Assembly: GCA_965262485.1 (NCBI GenBank) | Contig: OZ253540.1 | Coordinates: 2,914,001 to 2,978,000 of the forward strand | Reading direction: 5' to 3' | Origin: Bin87 sp965262485 | Lineage (GTDB): Bacteria > Chloroflexota > Dehalococcoidia > Lucifugimonadales > UBA3495 | Length of the DNA: 64,000 nucleotides | Shown: positions 57,294-64,000 of the stretch, piece by piece | Position numbering within the stretch: position 1 is the stretch's first letter | Layout: every line of letters starts with the position of its first letter | Position numbers and translations under genes: made by a program | Notes under the pieces: generated by a model | Told to the model about the DNA's origin: nothing | The model's input: the letters and a program-made list of their open reading frames with translations, nothing else | The model's database searches: none

Positions 57294-59555
57294 TTACCCG
57301 CCGTTCTGATTCCAGAGTTCTTGCAACACCGCGCCCGGGGACATGGGCAGCGAACCCATACGGACTCCCAGGGCATCGTGAATAGCGTTAGCAATGGCAG
57401 CCATCGGTGGCACAATGGGCACCTCGCCGACCCCGCGAACGCCAAACGGATGACCCGGATTGGCCTTTTCCACGATTACAGTCTCAATCATTGGCAAGTC
57501 CAGGCTGGTGGGCATCCGGTAGTCCAGGAAGCTCGAGTTGACCATGTTGCCGTCGTCGCTCATGAAGTATTCTTCATTGAGAGCCCAGCCGATTCCCTGT
57601 ACGGCTCCGCCCTGCATCTGCCCCTCAACGTAGCTGGGGTGAACGGCCTTGCCGGCATCCTGCACGGCTGTGTACCGCAGAATCTCCACCTTGCCGGTTT
57701 CGGGATCAACCTCGACGTCCACGACATGGGTTCCGAACGCGCTGCCCACTCCGGGCGGGTTGACGCTCACCTGCGCGGAGATCGGGCCACCGGTGCGGCC
57801 CAGCTGCGAGGCCAGCTCCTTGAAGGACATCTGCAAGTCCTCGTCGGAGTTGTGCTTGAAGACACCGTCAGCCAGGTCGACCTCGTTGGGATCTTTATCC
57901 CAAATTTGCGCGGCGCGATCAATCATCTTGCTTTTGATTTCCTGGGCGCAGTCATGCGCAGCCCAGCCGGTGGCAAACGTCGTGCGGCTGCCGCCGGTCA
58001 GGAAGGTAAAGCCGACGGAATCGGTGTCCCCAACGCTGGGACGAACGTCCTCAGCGGGTATGCCCAGCACCTCTGCCGCCTGCATGCTCAGCGATGCCCG
58101 CGTGCCGCCGATGTCGGTCGATCCTTCCACCAGGCCAATGGTGCCGTCCGAATGCACGCTGATGCTGGCGCTGGAGGCGAGGCCCACGTTGAACCAGAAT
58201 CCGGTGGCGACACCGCGACCACGGTTCGGCCCGGACAACACCGACTGGTAGTGGTCGGTGTCTTGCGCGGCCTCCAGGGTTTCGATGTTGCCGATCACCG
58301 GAAATTCGGGGCCGTCCACCCGGCGCGTTCCCTCCTTGCTGGCGTTCTTGAGGCGAAACTCCAGCGGGTCCATGCCGCACTTGCGCGCCAGTTCATCAAC
58401 GATCTGCTCGCCGCCAAAGGCGGATATCGGGGCGCCAGGAGCCCGGTAAGCGGCGACGCGCGGCTTGTTGGTAACTACGTCATAGCCCTCTGCGCGCTGA
58501 TTGGGAATTTCGTAGGGAGCAAACACACACTGTGCGCCGGCCGTAACCTGCGAGCCCGGATATGCGCCCGCTTCGTAACAGAGCACAGCGTCCGCTGCCA
58601 CGATGGCGCCGTCGCTCATGGCGCCCATCTTCACCTTGAACCAGGAACCGGACGTGGGGCCGGTCGACTCGAACGTCTCGGTGCGGGTCATCAGCATCTT
58701 CACGGGACTGCCGGTTTTCCTGGACAACAACGCGGCCAGCGGTTCCAGGTACAGCGGAATCTTGCCGCCAAACCCGCCGCCAATCTCCATTGGCACGACC
58801 TTGATCTGCGAAACGGGGATTTCAAGCACGCCAGCGAGAGCGTCGCGGGTCGTGAAAGCGCCCTGCGTGCTGGTCCACACGGTCAGGTAGCCATCGGTGT
58901 TCCACAGCGCCGCGGCGTTCTGCGGCTCGATGTAACCCTGGTGGACGGTTCGGGTGCTGAATTCCCGCTCCACGACGTGATCGGCGTCGGCAAACCCCTG
59001 CTCAATATCACCCTGCTCGTAAACGAAGCGCGTGGCGATGTTGCTGTGCTTGTCGGTGGCCTCTCCGAATTCGGTGGTGGTCAGATCGTCGTGGAGCAGT
59101 TCGGCATCATCCTTCATCGCCTCCAAAACGTTGGAGTTGGCTCGCAGTACCTCGTACTCCACCTTGATGAGCTCAACCGCTTCCTCAGCCACGTGTACCG
59201 AGTCGGCGGCCACGGCCGCGATGGGATGGCCGCGGTATAGCGCCTTCGATCCCGCCAGCACGTTGTCGCTGTTGGCTCGGGCCGACAGCGCAGGACTGTC
59301 CTTGCCGGCGATGGGCAGGTCGGCCCCGGTAACCACCGCACGCACTCCGGGCAGAGCCACGGCTGCTGAGGTGTCGATGGACTTGATGCGCGCGTGGGCG
59401 TGGGGACTCCGGAGCACCTTGCCGTGGAGCATCCCGGTCATGGCAAAGTCGCCGCCGTATTTGGCGCGCCCGGTTACTTTGTCGGCGCCGTCGTGGCGGA
59501 TCGGCCGCGTCCCGACGACGTTGTAGTTGGTATTGGAGAGCACGACATTCGCCAT
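57294..59555 (-). CDS. Xanthine dehydrogenase family molybdopterin-binding subunit
   Basis: A 753-residue large subunit of the molybdenum hydroxylase family. Motifs: GADKVTGRAKYGGDFAMTGMLHGKVLRSPHAHARI at the start, EIGGGFGGKIPLYLEP, VAAYRAPGAPISAFGGEQIVDELARK, and GVRGVGEVPIVPPMAAIANAIHDALG at the end. The active-site loop AYRAPGAP is not the AYxCSFR loop of true CO dehydrogenase, so it hydroxylates another substrate. Normally it works with FAD and 2Fe-2S subunits; none is adjacent here. Confidence 0.9.
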   Translation of the reverse strand: MANVVLSNTNYNVVGTRPIRHDGADKVTGRAKYGGDFAMTGMLHGKVLRSPHAHARIKSIDTSAAVALPGVRAVVTGADLPIAGKDSPALSARANSDNVLAGSKALYRGHPIAAVAADSVHVAEEAVELIKVEYEVLRANSNVLEAMKDDAELLHDDLTTTEFGEATDKHSNIATRFVYEQGDIEQGFADADHVVEREFSTRTVHQGYIEPQNAAALWNTDGYLTVWTSTQGAFTTRDALAGVLEIPVSQIKVVPMEIGGGFGGKIPLYLEPLAALLSRKTGSPVKMLMTRTETFESTGPTSGSWFKVKMGAMSDGAIVAADAVLCYEAGAYPGSQVTAGAQCVFAPYEIPNQRAEGYDVVTNKPRVAAYRAPGAPISAFGGEQIVDELARKCGMDPLEFRLKNASKEGTRRVDGPEFPVIGNIETLEAAQDTDHYQSVLSGPNRGRGVATGFWFNVGLASSASISVHSDGTIGLVEGSTDIGGTRASLSMQAAEVLGIPAEDVRPSVGDTDSVGFTFLTGGSRTTFATGWAAHDCAQEIKSKMIDRAAQIWDKDPNEVDLADGVFKHNSDEDLQMSFKELASQLGRTGGPISAQVSVNPPGVGSAFGTHVVDVEVDPETGKVEILRYTAVQDAGKAVHPSYVEGQMQGGAVQGIGWALNEEYFMSDDGNMVNSSFLDYRMPTSLDLPMIETVIVEKANPGHPFGVRGVGEVPIVPPMAAIANAIHDALGVRMGSLPMSPGAVLQELWNQNGG

Positions 59556-59756
59556 AAAGCACCTCGCGATGTGTCAGGTTAGCGTGGCATTGTGACCTAG
59601 CGGTATGTGACCGGCAGCAGTCCCGCCGCGTCAGTAAGTTTAGCCATTCTTGAGGCCCGATTTTAGCACACACATCGCCGCTATCCCAACCCCGGCGGGT
59701 TTGACCGATCTGGCCGTTCCGTCTAACATTAGTATCAAGAGTATCAAGGCGATGCA

Positions 59757-60224
59757 ATGATCGACATTGTATTGTCCTACCTGCTTGAATCCATACGCAA
59801 GTACACGGCATTTCGGGCCTGGTTCGCCGAAGTCCTGCTGCTGTTTGCCGTCCTCACACTGGCACGAATTGGCGCCGCGGTTTGGGATGGCGCAGTGTTG
59901 GACAACGCAACGTACTGGGTCGCCTGGTGGGCAGCTTATGATAACATCGGATCGTTTGCCGATGACTCGGTGGCTTTGGCGATAGCGCTAACCGCTCTGA
60001 TGGAAGGAATCACTATGTTCCTGGCCAGAAAACGCTTCCGCATTATCCGTGAGGAAAGCCTCGAGGAGGGCATGGAGAAGGGCTTGGTGAAGGGTCGCGA
60101 GGAAGGCCGCGAGGAAGGCCGGTCCGAATCCGCCGCCGTAATTCAGGAGCTGCGAGAAGAAATCCAACGGCTGCGCAATGGGGCCAACGGTGCAGACGGC
60201 GCTAATCAGCCCAACTCGCCGTAG
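59757..60224 (+). CDS. Two-helix membrane protein with EEG-type repeat (paralogue C)
   Basis: A 155-residue protein with two membrane segments (AWFAEVLLLFAVLTLARIG and ALAIALTALMEGITMFLA) and then a short EEG region (LEEGMEKGLVKGREEGREEGRSE), followed by a predicted coiled coil (AVIQELREEIQRLRN). It shares the 'two helices, MEGITMF/IEGIPMVF-like loop, EEG repeat' plan with the protein at 4735. Function unknown; it is next to a membrane SUOX-type protein transcribed towards it. Confidence 0.65.
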   Translation: MIDIVLSYLLESIRKYTAFRAWFAEVLLLFAVLTLARIGAAVWDGAVLDNATYWVAWWAAYDNIGSFADDSVALAIALTALMEGITMFLARKRFRIIREESLEEGMEKGLVKGREEGREEGRSESAAVIQELREEIQRLRNGANGADGANQPNSP

Positions 60225-60242
60225 CCCTGCAATGGCGCCCCC

Positions 60243-61277
60243 TCAAGTCAAAGGCAGCGGCGGCTGCCATAGTTTCCCAGTGTCATTGACCGTAATGGAG
60301 TCCACCCACTTTACCCAATCGTAGCCCCGTTTGTGGGGCTCCACCATCCGCGCCGGAAAACCGTGGCCCGGCGAAAGCGGTGTGCCGCCTACGCGGCCGG
60401 CCAGAATGCTGCGGCTTGCTTCATCCAGCGAGTAGCGGCGAAAATATCCGGTGCGCGAGCGTATGGTAATGCTGCCCGCGCCGGGTTTCAGCCGGGCGCG
60501 ATCCAGCAACTCCGTAACCGGTACCCCCTGCCATCCGCGCGTGGTATACCAGCCTCCCGTGCAGTCCAGCGTTGCCGTAAGGCTATGTTGCCGCAAGCTC
60601 TGAAACTCGTCGATGTCCAGCTCGAACGGATTTTCCACGTGGCCGTCCACGCGCAGGCGCCATTGGTCGCGGTCAACGTATGGAACCCGGTCGTTCAGCC
60701 ACATTGTAACCGGAAAGTCAGCGCCGTCTTCAGGATACGAACCGGTGTAACGCCGGGATGCTCCCGGGCCGGCCGTCAAAATGCTGGTCAGCTCGGCTGT
60801 CCGCCACAGCATGAACCCGGCCAGCGCCAGCCCGACAACCCGCAAAACATTGCGCCGGTCGGCAATATACCGGCTGCGAAGACTGATGCGATGTTGCAGC
60901 GAATGCCAGACCAACAACGGCAGCAGCAGCAGCGCCAGGTTCAGGTGGATGGTGGCGCCGGAGAATCCCAGGAAGCTGTAGTACCCGAAGTGGCTCCAGG
61001 CCAAACCCAGCCCCAGCACGGTAAGCAGTCCGGCCAGCAACGCAGCCGATCCCAGCATCAGGGAACGCGAACCCTGCCAGTTGTGCGCCGACTTGACGGA
61101 ACCCAGGATGTTGCGCGACTTCCAGAAGAACAGGGCCAGGATCGCAAAACCAAAAATCCGGTGCAGATGCATGGCAGCAATCCACTCCGGATTGGAGTGG
61201 GTCAAGCCCAGGTAGCCGGTAACCAGCTCCGCAGCAACCAGGACGATGAGCAGTATGTTGGCCCAGGGGTAGCGCAT
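60243..61277 (-). CDS. SUOX-fold molybdopterin oxidoreductase with cytochrome-b-like membrane domain
   Basis: A 344-residue protein. The N-terminal 165 residues contain four or five membrane helices with histidines placed as in diheme b-type cytochromes (AAMHLHRIFGFAILALFF, ATIHLNLALLLLPLLVWHSLQHR). The C-terminal part is a sulfite-oxidase-like molybdopterin domain: LRVDGHVENPFELDIDEFQSL, TATLDCTGGWYTTRGWQGVP with the Mo-binding Cys, and PARMVEPHKRGYDWVKWVDSITV. Fusion of both parts suggests electron transfer across the membrane. Substrate not known. Confidence 0.85.
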   Translation of the reverse strand: MRYPWANILLIVLVAAELVTGYLGLTHSNPEWIAAMHLHRIFGFAILALFFWKSRNILGSVKSAHNWQGSRSLMLGSAALLAGLLTVLGLGLAWSHFGYYSFLGFSGATIHLNLALLLLPLLVWHSLQHRISLRSRYIADRRNVLRVVGLALAGFMLWRTAELTSILTAGPGASRRYTGSYPEDGADFPVTMWLNDRVPYVDRDQWRLRVDGHVENPFELDIDEFQSLRQHSLTATLDCTGGWYTTRGWQGVPVTELLDRARLKPGAGSITIRSRTGYFRRYSLDEASRSILAGRVGGTPLSPGHGFPARMVEPHKRGYDWVKWVDSITVNDTGKLWQPPLPLT

Positions 61278-61308
61278 TGGGAACGAAAACGCCGGGATTG
61301 TGGGCAGC

Positions 61309-62637
61309 TCAGGGGGAGGAACGACGCTTCAGGGCGACCGCCACGGCCACCAATATAACCAGGGCCAACGCTACGAGTCCGCTGGCCAACAGGGTCGTCC
61401 GTTGCGATGCCTGACCGTTTTCTGCGGCGGGCACAGACGGCGTATCCGTCGCGGTTGTCGTAGCATCGTTTCCGGCGTTGCCGGCGCCTTCAGGCGAATC
61501 GGTTCGGCCGGAGCCGTTGCCATTTCCCCCACCGCTAACCGCAGCAGATGTGCCCTGAGCAACCGCATCTCGCTCACAGTCATACAGACCGGTCATGTTG
61601 GACAGGTCGTGAATGTTGGAAACGTCCGCAAGTTGCGGGTCATAATCAAACACGGGGTCAACGGTCATCTCTGCCGGAGATATTACGGTGTTCAGGCGGG
61701 TTACATAGGGGTAGCTACTGCGCAACTGTTGCAGCAGCGGGTGGGTAACCGACAATCGGTTGGTGGGAGAAGCGTATTCGGTGACGAATGCCTGGCCGCG
61801 ATACTCATCGGCCCGCGCGCTCATCAACTGCCGGTAGTTGCTGGTCCTGCCGAAACTGAAAAAGGTCAACTCCTCGTCGGCGATTTCCATTTTGGCGTAG
61901 TTGACGGGAACGGCTTGATTGTCGGAGAAAAACCACACCATAACCGCCATGTCGGGGTTGGCGGCCACTGCGGTGAGGCGCAGGGGAATCATTGGCCGTT
62001 CCGCCGGGTAGGTCACCTTGACCGGCTCTACGTCCTGGTCGCCGGAGTCGGGCAAAAGACGCATAGCCAGGAACGCGAACCCCTCAGCCACGTACACCTC
62101 AATCAGCGGCTCCATCTCCGGAGTAACCCGGTACTCGTTATCCCGCAGCCACGTAATCAGCGCCTCCGGGTCTTCGGAACCGATGACATCGGACCAGTAT
62201 GGCCCCACCTCACCGCTGGCGAAGACTTCAACCGCGGCGCTTTCGGCCACCGCCATCGGCATCGAAGTTGCGGAAAATTGCTGAGCGCATTCGGGCAGCG
62301 GAGGCGGAATGAATACCGGGTCGGTTGCAACTTCCAGCTCGGTGAAGGCAGCCATGCCGTCTTCGGGCACTGCTATGTCATCCAGGGAAATGGCCTGGGG
62401 CAAGGGTAAAATCCAGGAAAAATCCGGCGCCGAGCCGGTGTACTGAATCTGGATATAGGCAGAGACGGTGCCATCCCCGTTTTGAGTGAAAATTATGCGT
62501 TCCGCGTTCTGGTCGATGGGAGAGTTCTGGCAAAAGAACCCACCGCAAGCCCAAGCCGGCTGAGCCAATCCCACCAGAAGTATGACCACGCCCGCAGCCA
62601 GGACCAACACTCCCGCAAACCACGCCCTTATTGCCAT
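61309..62637 (-). CDS. DUF2330 domain membrane-anchored protein
   Basis: A 442-residue exported protein. Signal peptide: FAGVLVLAAGVVILLVGLAQPAWA. The mature start CGGFFCQNSPIDQNAERIIF is the hallmark of DUF2330, followed by FSWILPLPQAIS and FAFLAMRLLP. A low-complexity Gly/Thr stretch and a C-terminal membrane helix (LLASGLVALALVILVAVAVALKRR) end the protein. An ATG at 62685 is in frame, but 62637 lies just before the signal peptide and has AGAGGTG upstream. Function unknown. Confidence 0.85.
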   Translation of the reverse strand: MAIRAWFAGVLVLAAGVVILLVGLAQPAWACGGFFCQNSPIDQNAERIIFTQNGDGTVSAYIQIQYTGSAPDFSWILPLPQAISLDDIAVPEDGMAAFTELEVATDPVFIPPPLPECAQQFSATSMPMAVAESAAVEVFASGEVGPYWSDVIGSEDPEALITWLRDNEYRVTPEMEPLIEVYVAEGFAFLAMRLLPDSGDQDVEPVKVTYPAERPMIPLRLTAVAANPDMAVMVWFFSDNQAVPVNYAKMEIADEELTFFSFGRTSNYRQLMSARADEYRGQAFVTEYASPTNRLSVTHPLLQQLRSSYPYVTRLNTVISPAEMTVDPVFDYDPQLADVSNIHDLSNMTGLYDCERDAVAQGTSAAVSGGGNGNGSGRTDSPEGAGNAGNDATTTATDTPSVPAAENGQASQRTTLLASGLVALALVILVAVAVALKRRSSP

Positions 62638-62690
62638 GCTTGCACCTCTGACATACTGATGCGGAAATGCTGCTCGATCCTTCATATCAT

Positions 62691-62868
62691 CAGGGCAAAC
62701 GCATTCTAGTTGGCGAGTTCGTCACTCCGGCGAAAGAACGTCACCCCGTACTTGATACGGGGCCGGAGTCCAAAGACTGTAAATTGAGACAATCTGGAAA
62801 TTCGCCAGCGATTGCAGTCACTGGATTCCCGCTTTCGCGGGAATGACGGGGAGAATGCGTTTGCCCTA
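62691..62868. repeat. Miniature element, CAGGGCAA family, copy C
   Basis: A 178-base element with ends CAGGGCAAACGCATTCT and its complement; the last base is A in place of G. It is flanked by TTCATATCAT on both sides (62681-62690 and 62869-62878), a perfect 10-base duplication. It has the same interior as copy B, inverted (CCCCGTACTTGATACGGGG; CGCTTTCGCGGGAATGACGGGG). It sits just upstream of the DUF2330 gene and may affect its promoter. Confidence 0.88.
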
Positions 62869-62961
62869 TTCATATCATTCTATTTTGACAGATTGAACTG
62901 ATTGTAATACGAGGCAGTTGGTATTTTGGATTGGTGGCTGTGTCGTGCTTGAAGGTGTGCC

Positions 62962-63525
62962 TCACAGCTCAAAAATATCCCGCACCGGGCAGGTGAAGCC
63001 GGGCAGCGCGGCGTCCAGATTCAGCATGTCATCCTCAGTCAGCGTTTGCGGCGGGCCATCGGCGGGAAGAGTCACTACCGTGCGGGTTTCCGGGTCAACC
63101 AGCAGAACTAGACGCACCCCGTAGCGCAGCCACATCTGGGCCTTGTCGTTCACGGCAACCGGGCGGTCATTTGGCGAGATAATCTCAACCACCAAATCGG
63201 GAACCACCTCGGAATAGCCGCGAACCCGCACGTCCAGCGGTAGCTTTTCAGTAGAGATAAAAGCCACGTCAGGTTCACGTACCGTGTCCGGGTTGCGATC
63301 CAGCCAGATGCCAACGTCAGTGCCAACTACCCGCCCCAACCGGCCGGCTTTGACGAAGCCGCCAATCAAAATGATCAGGTTGGCGGCGATTTCGCCATGT
63401 TCCAGTCCTGTTCCCACGGTTTCGTGCAGCACCCCCCGTATCAATTCTCCGCGGACGCCCTCACTGTACAGACGCAAAAGGTCGTCTGCGGTAAGCAGTT
63501 TCGATGTCGTCCTTGCCGTAGTCAT
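62962..63525 (-). CDS. Uma2 family endonuclease
   Basis: A 187-residue Uma2 protein: TADDLLRLYSEGVRGELIRGVLHET, VREPDVAFISTEKLP and VPDLVVEIISPNDRPVAVNDKAQMWLRYGVRLVLLVDPETR, with Asp, Glu and Lys in PD-(D/E)XK order. An internal DGPPQTLTEDDMLNLDAALPGFTCPVRDIFE tail is the usual family end. Fourth Uma2 protein in the window. Monocistronic. Confidence 0.85.
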   Translation of the reverse strand: MTTARTTSKLLTADDLLRLYSEGVRGELIRGVLHETVGTGLEHGEIAANLIILIGGFVKAGRLGRVVGTDVGIWLDRNPDTVREPDVAFISTEKLPLDVRVRGYSEVVPDLVVEIISPNDRPVAVNDKAQMWLRYGVRLVLLVDPETRTVVTLPADGPPQTLTEDDMLNLDAALPGFTCPVRDIFEL

Positions 63526-63595
63526 AGCCGGTGAACCGCCTTGCCTGCATTGATGCCGGCATTATACACACCGGCCTTGTGCCAGATTTGCCGAT

Positions 63596-64000
63596 TTACG
63601 TTTCCTGGGCCGCTGGGGCGCGCAGTTTTGCCGTCAGATAGCCCAGCATCCCTAAGCCGGTGAGCAAGATCAGGACAGCGACGGAGACATGAACAAAGGT
63701 TGGCGAAACGTTGAACTGTATCCATATTATAAATGGCAATGCAGTAGAAACGGTCATCGTAAGGACCATCAGTCCGAGATCGCGCCAGGAGATAATCTGG
63801 ACACCCATGGATTTCCAGAGCTCAATGGGACGGACGCAACTCGACAGGGAGATGACCGCCAATACGAACCCTATAAACGCCCACATAAATCGACCCTCAT
63901 CGTAAAGCAAATCAATGCCGTCTCGAAAATTCTCGAAGGTCAGTAGCATGTATAGAGCCATGAGAGACGCCAAAATGCCGAAGACAATGGAAATAATTGG
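63596..64000 (-). CDS. Small multi-helix membrane protein, 5' end outside window
   Basis: The frame is open to the right edge (PIISIVFGI before LASLMALYM). Three or more membrane segments are visible: MALYMLLTFENF-adjacent helix, FMWAFIGFVLAVISLSSCV, LGLMVLTMTVSTALPFIIWIQF and VHVSVAVLILLTGLGMLGYL. No family recognised. It ends APAAQET with a stop at 63596. Confidence 0.6.
   Translation of the reverse strand, partial: PIISIVFGILASLMALYMLLTFENFRDGIDLLYDEGRFMWAFIGFVLAVISLSSCVRPIELWKSMGVQIISWRDLGLMVLTMTVSTALPFIIWIQFNVSPTFVHVSVAVLILLTGLGMLGYLTAKLRAPAAQET

Noticed and set aside
57321..59240. 639-residue plus-strand open frame opposite the molybdopterin enzyme
   Set aside because: Shadow of the strongly conserved minus-strand enzyme; no motif of its own.
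57294..59555. Carbon monoxide dehydrogenase large subunit (coxL)
   Set aside because: The active-site loop reads AYRAPGAP, not the AYxCSFR loop of true CO dehydrogenase, and small and medium subunit genes are absent nearby.

Overview
The window is about 60% GC and looks like a bacterial chromosome fragment. The gene set suggests a Chloroflexota bacterium of the SAR202/Dehalococcoidia type. It has four luciferase-like (probably F420-linked) oxidoreductases, a tandem CaiB/BaiF CoA-transferase pair, several acyl-CoA enzymes, a CoxL-like molybdopterin oxidoreductase, Uma2-type nucleases and many dispersed palindromic repeats. The taxonomic placement is inference; there is no rRNA gene in the window, and I recognised no tRNA gene.

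Layout. 1-7.4 kb: end of a zinc-ribbon gene, SbcD-like nuclease, P1 peptidase, DUF2520 protein, PanB, SDR and acyl-CoA dehydrogenase. 7.4-10.5 kb: small accessory cassettes (DUF429, DUF6883, a DUF4926 domain fused to an ECHDC3-like crotonase, a small zinc-ribbon protein) interleaved with a DinB gene. 10.5-16.7 kb: iron-dependent alcohol dehydrogenase, coiled-coil protein, S9 peptidase, luciferase-like oxidoreductase and phosphotriesterase. 16.8-18.1 kb: IS110 copy 1. 18.2-20.4 kb: a toxin / HTH-dual-OB / DUF488 / DUF488-fragment operon. 20.4-25.9 kb: acyl-CoA synthetase with a TIM-barrel partner, two Uma2 genes, an antitoxin-like gene split by a miniature transposon, and a luciferase-like gene. 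25.9-29.5 kb: a restriction-modification pair with a small membrane protein, then another luciferase-like gene. 29.6-32.4 kb: a toxin-antitoxin cassette and a DNA methyltransferase-HNH gene whose middle is replaced by a two-gene module. 32.6-39.3 kb: MFS transporter, DUF2283 pair, cyclase, a tandemly duplicated membrane/coiled-coil gene and the CoA-transferase pair. 39.5-50.3 kb: IS110 copies 2 and 3 flank a membrane metalloprotease, P450, response regulator, broken ATP-grasp/transglutaminase/alpha-E cluster and two VapBC-like loci. 50.4-64 kb: metalloprotease lipoprotein, a large repeat-domain surface protein cut at its 5' end by an IS5 element, CoxL-like enzyme, SUOX-fold protein, DUF2330 protein and Uma2.

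The strongest signal is the IS110 family. All three copies sit at the same position in a dispersed palindromic repeat (CTGTCAT / TGCGAGGAG). Their 220-base left ends fold into two internal loops whose sides match target and element ends as expected for a bridge RNA. The target guide matches the dispersed repeat itself, which explains the repeated targeting.

A second theme is very active small-element traffic: three miniature elements with CAGGGCAA-type ends and about 10-base target duplications, another with CAGGACGATTGC ends inside an antitoxin gene, and a REP-like composite with ACGCGTACCC ends. Several host genes have been broken, fused or split by such events. The most interesting candidate defence or conflict loci are the HigB / HigA-dual-OB / DUF488 operon and the two-gene membrane module that replaced the centre of a DNA methyltransferase.
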